From Chlorobiota bacterium (GTDB taxonomy: Bacteria > Bacteroidota > Ignavibacteria > SZUA-365 > JAADGX01): a stretch of DNA of 15,033 bases. The translations under genes were made by a program, and so were the position numbers. Below are positions 7,317 to 14,913 of the stretch, piece by piece (positions within the stretch are counted from its first letter, which is position 1; every line of letters begins with the position of its first letter). The notes beneath the pieces are model-generated. The model had not been told where the DNA came from, did not search any database, and saw only the letters and a program-made list of their open reading frames with translations. The stretch spans positions 1-15,033 of the forward strand of contig JAADGX010000102.1 of NCBI GenBank assembly GCA_013152135.1. The letters are read 5' to 3'.

Positions 7317-8512
7317 GAGTGAAATATTTTTTCTCGATGACCTTGGCAGTATTTGCCGTTTCCGCGTTCTGGTTTGTTCTCCAGGGTTGCGGCAAGACGG
7401 GCGCGGGCGAAACGGAAACAGAACTCGTGGAGAAGAAGCACAAGGCCGAGGTTGTCCTGTCGCCTGACGTAGTCAAGGGAATCGGTCTCAGGACCGGGAC
7501 GCCGACGCGCACGATTTTACGGCAAAAATTCATCGCACAAGGCAAGGTGGTGGTCAATCCGGACTACGTGGCCCATTTGAACAGCCTTGTAACGGGGCGG
7601 GTGCGCAAAATATACGTCCAGATCGGTGATTACGTGAAAAAAGGCGCTCCCCTCTTCGAGCTGGAAAGCCTTGAAATCGCGAACATCACCGCCGACTACA
7701 TCCGTGCCAAGGCCGAGTACAATGCACAGAAAGCGAATTACGAACGGATCAAGACCCTGCGCGAGGAAGACATCAAGTCGGAGAAGGACCTGATAGCGGC
7801 CAAGGCGAAATATGAAAGAGCCGAGGCTGAATTAAAGGCCGCTGCCGACCGCAAGCTGCATTCGCTCGGCTTCAGCGACGAGGACGTCGAAAACATGTTC
7901 GGTTCGAAAGAACATCGACGGGGCATCCTGCTGGTAAAAAGCCCCATAAGCGGGTATGTCACCGAGCGCAACATCGAACTGGGCCAACTAATTCAGCCGG
8001 ACACGGACATCATGAAAGTGATCGACAATACTCGTATCTGGGTTGAAGCCGGCGTGTATGAAAAAGACTACAGTCACTTGAAAATTGGTCAAACGGTCAT
8101 CATCACGGCAACCGCCCTGCCCGGGAAAAAATACCGTGGAAAGGTGGTCAAGGTGAACAAGGAGCTCCAGGCGGAGTCCCGCACCTTCAAGGTCTTCATC
8201 AAGATCAACGAGGGAAAAGCGGAATTGATACCGAACATGTTCACTACCGTGGTTTTTGAATACACTACTCCTGATTCCGTCATGGTTTTGCCGGAAGAAG
8301 CCGTCCAATTCGACGGCGCGGATTACTTTGTCTTTATCACAGAGGATGGGAACACGTTTAGACGACGAGAAGTGACGATCGGCCAGAAAATGGACAGCCT
8401 CGTCGTTATCAAGGACGGTCTCGAAAATACGGACCGGGTTGTGCTGAGCAAGGCTTTCCTCGTGAAATCGGAAATGGAGAAGGAATCATTCGGCGAAGGT
8501 CATGGCGACTGA
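7313..8512 (+). CDS. CzcB-like periplasmic adaptor lipoprotein, second copy, with alpha-hairpin
   Basis: Periplasmic adaptor of the second system, 399 residues. The signal region ends in a lipobox-like FVLQGC with Cys26, so it is probably lipid-anchored. The lipoyl halves lie at about 88-118 (VTGRVRKIYVQIGDYVKKGA) and 207-230 (VKSPISGYVTERNIELGQLI). Between them, about residues 122-183 form a charged coiled-coil hairpin (ADYIRAKAEYNAQKANYERI and KDLIAAKAKYERAEAELKAA), the part that contacts the outer-membrane channel in this family. The beta-barrel and membrane-proximal domains follow. It lacks the His pentads of the first adaptor but ends in a similar GEGHGD tail. It is 64 residues longer than the first copy, about the size of the hairpin. 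Its start overlaps the channel gene's stop (ATGA at 7313-7316), and the pump gene begins 84 bp downstream. Confidence 0.95.
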   Translation: MRVKYFFSMTLAVFAVSAFWFVLQGCGKTGAGETETELVEKKHKAEVVLSPDVVKGIGLRTGTPTRTILRQKFIAQGKVVVNPDYVAHLNSLVTGRVRKIYVQIGDYVKKGAPLFELESLEIANITADYIRAKAEYNAQKANYERIKTLREEDIKSEKDLIAAKAKYERAEAELKAAADRKLHSLGFSDEDVENMFGSKEHRRGILLVKSPISGYVTERNIELGQLIQPDTDIMKVIDNTRIWVEAGVYEKDYSHLKIGQTVIITATALPGKKYRGKVVKVNKELQAESRTFKVFIKINEGKAELIPNMFTTVVFEYTTPDSVMVLPEEAVQFDGADYFVFITEDGNTFRRREVTIGQKMDSLVVIKDGLENTDRVVLSKAFLVKSEMEKESFGEGHGD

Positions 8513-8536
8513 TCATTCCTCCCCGCCCGATTCCCG

Positions 8537-8559
8537 GTTCTCCACGAGTTACGGAGAAC
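8537..8559 (+). other. Stem-loop between the second adaptor and pump genes
   Basis: GTTCTCC (8537-8543) and GGAGAAC (8553-8559) form a perfect 7-bp stem with a 9-nt loop. No T-run follows, so it is not a typical terminator. It ends 25 bp before the ribosome site of the pump gene. It could stabilise or mark an mRNA end and give the adaptor and pump different expression levels; that role is inference. Confidence 0.5.
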
Positions 8560-8584
8560 GGCACCCCGGCAGCGAACATTGCAT

Positions 8585-8588
8585 GGAG
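8585..8588 (+). promoter_or_regulatory. Ribosome binding site that fixes the start of the second pump gene
   Basis: GGAG lies 8 nt before the ATG at 8597. An in-frame TTG at 8579 lies upstream of this site and would add only MHGEAS before the normal RND N-terminus, so the ATG at 8597 is preferred. Confidence 0.7.
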
Positions 8589-8596
8589 AAGCGAGC

Positions 8597-11500
8597 ATGA
8601 TAAACAAGATCATCGATTTTGCCGCTCGGCAACGGCTCCTGGTTATTGTCTTCACTTCCCTCCTGGTTGTCGTCGGCGTCATTTCGCTGAACAAAATATC
8701 GATCGATGCTTTCCCGGATGTTTCCCCGGTGCTTGTCCAGGTGTTTACCGAGGCCAAGGGATTGGCGCCGGAAGAAGTTGAAAAGCTGATCACGTATCCC
8801 ATCGAAGTTGCCATGAACGGTCTTCCCGACATACGCGAGGTGAAATCCATCTCCAGCTTCGGGCTGTCCGTGGTTTCCGTGTACTTCGAAGACAACGTGG
8901 ACATTTATTTCGCGCGACAACTGGTCCTGGAGCGATTGCAACAGGCGAAAGGCGATATCCCGGAAGGGCTGGGGAACCCGGAACTGGGTCCCATCACGTC
9001 CGGCCTGGGGCAGGTGTACCAGTACTATCTCGAAGGCAGGAACTACTCGCTTATGGAATTGCGGGAGATCCAGGATTGGATCGTCAAGTTCCAGTTGCGC
9101 ACCGTTCCGGGGGTGACCGGCGTGCTCAGTTTCGGGGGAGAAGTAAAGCAGTACCAGATAAACCTCGATCCCGTGTTGATGCAGAAATACGATATCACGC
9201 TTGACGAGGTCCTGGATGTCGTGAAATCGAACAACCGGAACGTCGGCGGAAATTTCATCGTGCGTCATTCCGAGGAATACCTGATCAGGGGTCTGGGCTG
9301 GGTCTCGACGCTCAAGGATATCGAGAACATCAAGGTTGTGCGGAGAAACGGCATCCCGGTCTTCATCCGCGATATTGCCGAGGTCACGTTCGGCCCGGAA
9401 ATCCGCCGCGGCCTGGTTTCCATGAATAACAAGGGTGAGGTCGTGTCCGGGATCGTCCTGAAGTTGCTGGGCGAAAACACGTCCACCGTGATAGAGGAGG
9501 TCAAGAAAAAAGTCAAGCAGATCAACGCCATGCTGCCGGAAGGCGTCCAGATCATTCCTTATTACGACCAGGCGAACCTTGTCAAGAAAGCGACCGACAC
9601 GGTGGAGGACGCCCTCCTGGAAGGAGGAATCCTGGTTGTCATTGTTCTGCTGCTCTTCCTGGGCGACCTGCGCAGCGCTTTTATCGTAACGCTCACGCTG
9701 CCCCTCGCCGCCCTGACAGCATTCATCCTGATGTACTACATGGACATGTCGGCCAACCTGATGTCGCTGGGAGGACTGGCCATCGGTATCGGCATGATGG
9801 TGGATGGATCGATCGTGATGGTGGAAAATATCATCCGGCATTTAAGCGAAAAAGACGTCAGCGGCAGCAAAACGATTCCCGTTATTCTGCGTGCGGCCCG
9901 GGAAGTCGGCCGCCCCATCGTGTTCGCTATTTCCATCATTATCATCGTCTTCCTGCCGCTGTTCACACTCCAGGATGTGGAAGGAAAACTGTTCAGTCCC
10001 ATGGCGTTTTCCATCAGCTTCGCCATGCTGGGCTCGCTTATCGTGTCCCTGACGTTCGTGCCGGTTCTGTGCACGTATTTCTTCAAAAAGGGGATCAAAG
10101 AAAAGAAAAACATCCTCGTCAACTTTTTGCAGTCGATTTACATTCCGCTCCTGGAGAAGGTACTGAAGCGTCGTGTCAAGGTCACGATCGTTGCCGTGCT
10201 TCTGCTGATTTCCAGCCTGTTCCTCGTTCCGTTCCTCGGGACCGAGTTCGTGCCGATCCTGGACGAGGGGACGCTTTCGGTTCGTGTCACGTTTGCACCG
10301 AGCACGTCGCTGCAGCAGGCGGCGGAAATATCCCAGGCGATGGAGCCTCTTCTGATGGCCTTCCCTGAAGTGAAATACGTGATATCGCGAGTGGGACGCG
10401 CGGAGGTGGGCGGTGACCCCGAGCCGGTCAATAATTCGGAAATCTATATCATTCTCAAACCGGAGGATGAATGGACGGTCAAGGACAAAACGGAACTGGT
10501 TGACAAGATGCGCAGGAAATTGAGCCAGTTTCCCGGCGTACTGCTGAACTTCACGCAGCCGATCCAGATGCGCGTTGACGAGCTGCTGAGCGGCGTGAAA
10601 GCGCAGTTGGCCATAAAGCTCTTCGGAGAAGACCTCGATATCCTGTCCAGAAAAGGCTCGGAAATCCAGGCCGTCGTATCCTCCATTCCCGGCGCGGCGG
10701 ACGTTCAACTGGAACAAATCTCCGGGAAGCCGCAGGTACAGATTGAAGTGAACCGCGACCGGATCGCAAGGCTGGGGATGAACGTGGACGAGGTGCAGGA
10801 AGTCATCGAAACGGCTATCGGCGGATCAACCGTCGGACAGGTGTTCAAAGGACAGAAGCGGTTCGACATCTTTGTGCGCTACAAGAAAATTTTCCGGGAC
10901 GACGTGGAAAAGATCAAGAACATCCTGATTTCAACGCCGGACGGAGGACGCATTCCCCTCATCCAGGTCGCCGACGTGCGCTTGATCGTGGGACCGAAGC
11001 AGATCAGCCGCGACAACAGCCAGCGGCGCATTTCCGTCCAGTGCAACGTCGAGGGCCGGGACATGGGCGGATTCGTGGCCGAGGCGCAAAAGCGAATCGC
11101 CGAGGAGGTTTCCCTCCCCCCGGGTTACTACATCACGTTCGGTGGGCAGTTCGAGAACCAGCAGCGGGCCATGGCCAGGCTGGCGCTCATCGTTCCATTG
11201 ACGATACTGCTGATTTTCATCTTGTTGTTTTCCACCTTCAACTCGGTGCGGAACGCGTTCCTGATTATCATGAACGTGCCGTTCGCGATGATCGGCGGTA
11301 TCCTGGCCCTGTTCGTGTCGGGGCTTTACCTGAGCGTCCCCGCCTCGGTGGGATTCATTGCCTTGTTCGGCGTGGCGGTTTTGAACGGCGTCGTGATGGT
11401 TTCTTATTTCAACCAGTTGCGCGATGAGGGCCTGGATCTGCACGACGCCGTCGTCACCGGCGCCAGGTTGCGTTTGCGCCCTGTGCTGATGACCGCCCTG

Positions 11501-11671
11501 GTAGCGAGCCTGGGATTGATTCCCCTGCTGTTTTCCACGGGCACCGGGTCGGAAGTCCAGCGTCCACTGGCGACCGTCGTCATCGGCGGGCTGGTTTCTT
11601 CCACGTTGCTGACGTTGTTCGTGCTGCCTGCCTTGTACGGCTGGTTCGAAAAAAGAAGGGTGGAGTTCTAA
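8597..11671 (+). CDS. CzcA-like heavy-metal efflux RND pump (HME family), second copy
   Basis: Inner-membrane RND pump of 1024 residues, clearly a paralogue of the pump at 2126-5257 along its whole length. The N-terminal region shows SIDAFPDVSPVLVQVFTE. The TM4 motif is GGLAIGIGMMVDGSIVMVEN with Asp403 and Glu410 as proton-relay candidates and, as in the first copy, no Asp at the first position of the CzcA DFG motif. At the places of the CusA Met573 and Met672 copper ligands it has Phe566 and Glu661, and no Met at the third site, so Cu+/Ag+ is unlikely and divalent metal is favoured. The C-terminal half carries the second porter pair and TM7-12, ending VLPALYGWFEKRRVEF. It differs from the first copy in a shorter loop after TM6 (about 497-505). 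It completes the second CzcCBA set and is followed after 113 bp by a PII-like gene. Confidence 0.95.
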   Translation: MINKIIDFAARQRLLVIVFTSLLVVVGVISLNKISIDAFPDVSPVLVQVFTEAKGLAPEEVEKLITYPIEVAMNGLPDIREVKSISSFGLSVVSVYFEDNVDIYFARQLVLERLQQAKGDIPEGLGNPELGPITSGLGQVYQYYLEGRNYSLMELREIQDWIVKFQLRTVPGVTGVLSFGGEVKQYQINLDPVLMQKYDITLDEVLDVVKSNNRNVGGNFIVRHSEEYLIRGLGWVSTLKDIENIKVVRRNGIPVFIRDIAEVTFGPEIRRGLVSMNNKGEVVSGIVLKLLGENTSTVIEEVKKKVKQINAMLPEGVQIIPYYDQANLVKKATDTVEDALLEGGILVVIVLLLFLGDLRSAFIVTLTLPLAALTAFILMYYMDMSANLMSLGGLAIGIGMMVDGSIVMVENIIRHLSEKDVSGSKTIPVILRAAREVGRPIVFAISIIIIVFLPLFTLQDVEGKLFSPMAFSISFAMLGSLIVSLTFVPVLCTYFFKKGIKEKKNILVNFLQSIYIPLLEKVLKRRVKVTIVAVLLLISSLFLVPFLGTEFVPILDEGTLSVRVTFAPSTSLQQAAEISQAMEPLLMAFPEVKYVISRVGRAEVGGDPEPVNNSEIYIILKPEDEWTVKDKTELVDKMRRKLSQFPGVLLNFTQPIQMRVDELLSGVKAQLAIKLFGEDLDILSRKGSEIQAVVSSIPGAADVQLEQISGKPQVQIEVNRDRIARLGMNVDEVQEVIETAIGGSTVGQVFKGQKRFDIFVRYKKIFRDDVEKIKNILISTPDGGRIPLIQVADVRLIVGPKQISRDNSQRRISVQCNVEGRDMGGFVAEAQKRIAEEVSLPPGYYITFGGQFENQQRAMARLALIVPLTILLIFILLFSTFNSVRNAFLIIMNVPFAMIGGILALFVSGLYLSVPASVGFIALFGVAVLNGVVMVSYFNQLRDEGLDLHDAVVTGARLRLRPVLMTALVASLGLIPLLFSTGTGSEVQRPLATVVIGGLVSSTLLTLFVLPALYGWFEKRRVEF

Positions 11672-11691
11672 TCGGAGTATGGAGAACCGCG

Positions 11692-11720
11692 GGAACGTCG
11701 TTGAAAAAAGAACGGCGTCC
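11692..11720 (+). other. Stem-loop between the second pump gene and its PII-like gene
   Basis: GGAACGTCGTT (11692-11702) pairs with AACGGCGTCC (11711-11720), with one bulged A and one G-T wobble, around an 8-nt A-rich loop. No T-run follows. It occupies the same place, pump to PII-like gene, as the stronger inverted repeat at 5303-5371, though the sequences differ. It may weaken read-through or mark an RNA end. Confidence 0.45.
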
Positions 11721-11784
11721 GTACAGTTTCAAATGAACATGGGTCTTCATACCTTCAATACCGTTATACAGAGGAGGTGACGAC

Positions 11785-12123
11785 ATGCTGGAAATCAAGG
11801 CGTATATTCAACCTTTCATGCTGGACAAGGTGGAGGCAGCCCTCAAGAAACTCCACATACACGGGATTTCCGTATGCGACGTGCGGGGGTTCGGGCGCGA
11901 AAAGGACGAAAGCTTTCCCCACTACTACCAGGACTACGTCGTTGAATTTACGCCCAAGATAAAGATAGAAATCGTCTGTCCCGACGAGGACGTGGACAAG
12001 ATCGTTGACTGCATCTACCGGAACGCCCACACCGGGCGGCGGGGCGACGGCAAGATCTTCGTGACCAGGGTTTTGCGGGCGAAGAGCATTCGCACGGGCG
12101 AAGAAGGAGAAAAAGCAATTTGA
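11785..12123 (+). CDS. PII-like signalling protein (PII-NG type), second copy
   Basis: A 112-residue GlnB-fold protein with the PII N-terminus (MLEIKAYIQPFML), the B-loop TGRRGDGKIFV (residues 84-94) and the C-terminus IRTGEEGEKAI. It is about 35-40% identical to the first copy by hand alignment. Compared with GlnB it keeps Lys58, Lys90 and Arg103, and has Tyr at position 51 (QDYVVEF). The full YRGAEY context of the uridylylation site is replaced by HYYQDY; Gln39 is Glu39 and Arg101 is Ser101. Canonical 2-oxoglutarate sensing is therefore doubtful, while some nucleotide binding seems possible. A near-perfect ribosome site, GAGGAGGTGA (11771-11780), precedes the ATG, so it may be made at a high level. 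It follows the second pump and precedes the HMA/P-type ATPase pair, consistent with a role in metal efflux control. The effector is unknown. Confidence 0.9.
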   Translation: MLEIKAYIQPFMLDKVEAALKKLHIHGISVCDVRGFGREKDESFPHYYQDYVVEFTPKIKIEIVCPDEDVDKIVDCIYRNAHTGRRGDGKIFVTRVLRAKSIRTGEEGEKAI

Positions 12124-12275
12124 TGAGGATGGCCGCCTCAACATGATAGCGAACGGTCCGCAAGAACAATCGCTACAGGTGTCGCGGGCCGCACAAGGCA
12201 CAAGCCGTGCTTCATGTGCGAGCCTGCTGCCCTCCCGTTTTTCCAGCGCCGAGACAATGATGACAGAAAAACAAC

Positions 12276-12281
12276 AAAGGA
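12276..12281 (+). promoter_or_regulatory. Ribosome binding site that fixes the start of the HMA protein
   Basis: AAAGGA lies 7 nt before the ATG at 12289. An in-frame ATG at 12214 would add 25 residues with no domain match (MCEPAALPFFQRRDN...), so the start at 12289 is chosen. Confidence 0.7.
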
Positions 12282-12288
12282 CGATCCG

Positions 12289-12759
12289 ATGGGCTCACAT
12301 GAAAAAACACTGCAATTAGATATTCCTCTCTTGTTGCCCGAGGTCAAGAACGAGCGGGATCAGTGTATCGAACGCCTTAAGGAGCGTCTCTCGAACCAGC
12401 GCGGCGTTTACAAGGTGCACATCGAGCGCGGGGACGAAAATCCCTTGTTATGCCTGCATTACGATCCCAATCTCTTCACCCTGGCGCAGGTAAGCCGACT
12501 GGCGCATCGGGCCGGAGCTGAAATCAGCAAACAGTTTCATCACGAATCGCTGCACGTCACCGGCATGGATTGCGCGGACTGCGCACTGAGCATCGAACAT
12601 ATCTTGCAGCGCCAGCCCGGAGTCATTACGGTTGCCGTGAATTACGCGGCGGAAAAGATGCGCATCGAGTACAATTCCAACGAGATGGACCGGGAGACGA
12701 TCCGGCGGCTGATCCGTCGCATGGGCTATGACATTGACGAGGAGAAGACGCGGAACTGA
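12289..12759 (+). CDS. Two-domain heavy-metal-associated (HMA) protein, metallochaperone-like
   Basis: Cytosolic protein of 156 residues made of two ferredoxin-like HMA domains. The second (about 86-150) is canonical, with the metal-binding loop GMDCADC (Cys95 and Cys98), then SIEHILQRQPGVITVAVNYA and MGYDI. The first (about 6-80) has the fold pattern (RGVYKVHIE, LHYDPNLFTLAQVSRLAHRA) but no CxxC, so it is probably not a metal site. There is no signal peptide. The architecture equals the N-terminal part usually fused to CadA/ZntA-type P-type ATPases, and the ATPase gene starts 17 bp after its stop. It likely hands metal to, or regulates, that pump. The gene lies 165 bp after the second PII-like gene. 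The end of its frame overlaps the open frame of the ATPase (from 12738), so a split fusion or a frameshift is possible. Confidence 0.88.
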   Translation: MGSHEKTLQLDIPLLLPEVKNERDQCIERLKERLSNQRGVYKVHIERGDENPLLCLHYDPNLFTLAQVSRLAHRAGAEISKQFHHESLHVTGMDCADCALSIEHILQRQPGVITVAVNYAAEKMRIEYNSNEMDRETIRRLIRRMGYDIDEEKTRN

Positions 12760-12776
12760 ACTGGTTCCAGAAAAAC

Positions 12777-14639
12777 ATGGAGCTGATCCTGGCATTGCTC
12801 GCCGGGTTGTTTCTGGCCTTGGGGTTCACCGGGGAGAAGCTGTTCGATCTTTCTCCATCCTTCTCGCTCGCGTTGTACATAATGGCATACCTGGCGGGGG
12901 GATACGATGCCACCCGCCATGCCCTGAAGTCCGCCATGCTCCTGCGCTTTGACATCGATTTCCTGATGGTTGTTGCCGCCGTGGGAGCTGCCGTCCTGGG
13001 AGAGTGGCCGGAAGGAGCGCTCCTCCTGTTCCTCTTCAGCCTGGGACATTCCTTGGAACATTTCGCGATGGACAGGGCGCGGCAAGCCATCAAGGCGTTG
13101 GGACAAATCACTCCCAAAACCGCGCGCGTACGGCGGGACGGCTCCGAAGCCGAGATGGACGTGGAAGAGTTGCAGCGCGGCTACATCGTGGTTGTGCGCC
13201 CCGGCGAACGCGTTCCCATCGACGGAAAGATCATCAAGGGCAGTTCATCGCTCGATGAAAGTCCCATCACCGGTGAAAGCGTGCCGGTGGAAAAATCCGC
13301 CGGCGAGATCGTCTTTGCCGGTACGGTAAACGGCGAAGGAGCCCTGGAAATCGAGGTGACGAAACTGGCCAAGGATACGACGCTGGCGAGGGTTGTCCGC
13401 ATGGTGGAGGAAGCGCAATCCCAGAAATCTCCCACCCAGATATTCACGAACAAATTCGAGCGCATCTTTGTCCCCGTGGTGCTGATAGGCGTCGTTTTCG
13501 TTATCGTTCTGCCGCCCCTGGCGGGCTGGCTCGCGTGGGATGTTTCCTTTCTCCGGGCCATGGCCATTCTTGTCGCCGCCTCCCCCTGCGCACTGGCCAT
13601 CGGCACTCCCGCCGCAGTCTTGTCGGCTATTGCACAGGCGGGGCGCAACGGCGTCCTGATCAAGGGCGGCATGCACCTGGAAAACATGGGCATGGTGCGG
13701 GCGATCGCTTTCGACAAAACGGGAACCATTACCACGGGAAAACCGGAAGTGACGGCGGTCCAACCCTTGGATGGATCGGGAGAAGAAGAGGTCTTGCGTT
13801 ACGCCGCCGCGCTGGAAAGCCGCTCGAACCATCCCCTGGCCCACGCGGTAGTGTTGAAAGCGGAGGCGCTGCAAATCGATTTCCCCGAGGCCGACGATGT
13901 TATGAATTTCAGCGGGATGGGCATCCGCGGCAAGGTCGAGGGCAGAAGTGTCGCCATCGGAAACGCCAAGCTTTTCAGCGAGGAGCAGCATGCCGAGTTG
14001 CCTCCCGGGATCATGGAGCCAATCCGCGAGCTGGAATCGGCGGGAAATACCACGATGCTTGTTCAAGTCGACGACCGCTTCATAGGTATCATCGCCCTGG
14101 CCGACCGGCCCCGTGCGGGGGCGCGTCCCTCGTTGGAGCGACTTCGACACCTTGGTATCCGCTCGTTGATCATGCTTACGGGAGACAATGAGCGTGTCGC
14201 ACAAGCTATTGCCAGGGAGGTTGGAATAACGGAGTTCAAGGCTGGCCTCCTCCCGGAGGAAAAAGTGGACGCCGTTCGCCAATACATGGAGCGCTACGGG
14301 AAAATCGCCATGGTGGGCGACGGCGTGAACGACGCCCCGGCCATGGCAAATGCCACGGTAGGTATTGCCATGGGAGCGGGCGGAGCCGACGTGGCGCTCG
14401 AAACCGCCGATATCGCCTTGATGTCGAGTGATCTTTCCCGCCTGCCTTTCGTCGTGGCGTTGAGCAGAAAGTCGCGCCGTGTTATCATACAGAACCTCGT
14501 TGTTTCCCTGGGAGTTATCGCCTTGTTGATCCCGTCCGCCTTGCTGGGCGTCGCTGGCATCGGTATTGCCATCATGTTCCACGAGGGCAGCACGCTGGCT
14601 GTGGTCGCCAACGCGCTTCGTCTTCTGAAGTTCAAATAG
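12777..14639 (+). CDS. P1B-4-type heavy-metal P-type ATPase (Co/Zn/Cd-type)
   Basis: Inner-membrane ATPase of 620 residues that would export divalent metal from the cytosol. Seen motifs: actuator TGES (165-168), the SPC metal-gate motif (269-271), phosphorylation site DKTGT with Asp313, the SNHPLA nucleotide loop (350-355), TGDN (468-471), GDGVND (514-519), and HEGST (602-606) in the last helix. SPC with HEG(S/G)T is the hallmark of subgroup P1B-4 (CoaT/CtpD-like), distinct from CPC-type copper or Zn/Cd/Pb pumps. About eight hydrophobic segments are seen, four before the actuator domain. There is no N-terminal metal domain in this chain; the preceding HMA gene supplies one. The ATG at 12777 has no clear ribosome site. 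The frame is open back to 12738, and a CTG at 12756, 11 nt after GGAG (12741-12744), could be an alternative start. Co2+, Zn2+, Cd2+ or Fe2+ remain possible. Confidence 0.93.
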   Translation: MELILALLAGLFLALGFTGEKLFDLSPSFSLALYIMAYLAGGYDATRHALKSAMLLRFDIDFLMVVAAVGAAVLGEWPEGALLLFLFSLGHSLEHFAMDRARQAIKALGQITPKTARVRRDGSEAEMDVEELQRGYIVVVRPGERVPIDGKIIKGSSSLDESPITGESVPVEKSAGEIVFAGTVNGEGALEIEVTKLAKDTTLARVVRMVEEAQSQKSPTQIFTNKFERIFVPVVLIGVVFVIVLPPLAGWLAWDVSFLRAMAILVAASPCALAIGTPAAVLSAIAQAGRNGVLIKGGMHLENMGMVRAIAFDKTGTITTGKPEVTAVQPLDGSGEEEVLRYAAALESRSNHPLAHAVVLKAEALQIDFPEADDVMNFSGMGIRGKVEGRSVAIGNAKLFSEEQHAELPPGIMEPIRELESAGNTTMLVQVDDRFIGIIALADRPRAGARPSLERLRHLGIRSLIMLTGDNERVAQAIAREVGITEFKAGLLPEEKVDAVRQYMERYGKIAMVGDGVNDAPAMANATVGIAMGAGGADVALETADIALMSSDLSRLPFVVALSRKSRRVIIQNLVVSLGVIALLIPSALLGVAGIGIAIMFHEGSTLAVVANALRLLKFK

Positions 14640-14653
14640 AACTACGACCGATG

Positions 14654-14672
14654 TCGTGCGGTCACGATTTTT
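14654..14672 (+). terminator. Rho-independent terminator after the ATPase gene
   Basis: TCGTG (14654-14658) and CACGA (14663-14667) form a 5-bp stem with a 4-nt loop, followed directly by TTTTT (14668-14672). It starts 14 bp after the ATPase stop codon, a typical place. The stem is short, so termination may be partial. Confidence 0.65.
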
Positions 14673-14913
14673 CGCATGCCTTCGAAGATAATTGTTGCAA
14701 TGACCCAACCCGGCGGCCCGCAAATCGTCGCCCCTGCCATTCGCAAACACTCCTCAAATTCACCACTCCTGATCCTCTGACCGCTTGAGGTTACGTGATC
14801 CCGGATGTAATTCGCGTTTGCAAACAACCGCGTCATTATTATTTTGCGGGTAATCGTATTCAGTTTTGTGTTCACATCCAGACCATGTATAAGACAAAAG
14901 CGGGGAATATTCC
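14673..14913 (+). other. Gap before the last gene, with possible promoter and two short palindromes
   Basis: No gene is supported here on either strand. TATAAG (14888-14893) is a fair -10 match, but the only upstream partner, TTGTGT (14866-14871, 16-bp spacing), is weak. Two perfect 10-bp palindromes occur: GTTTGCAAAC (14816-14825) and GGAATATTCC (14904-14913). The latter overlaps the ribosome site and ends at the start codon of the last gene. The last gene probably has its own promoter, separate from the metal operon. Confidence 0.4.

Noticed and set aside
8549..10717. Long minus-strand open frames opposite the second pump gene
   Set aside because: They are antisense shadows of the pump gene with the same biased composition and no recognisable domain.
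13245..14750. 501-codon minus-strand open frame opposite the ATPase gene
   Set aside because: It is antisense to a well-supported P-type ATPase with all catalytic motifs. The reverse translation shows no family features.
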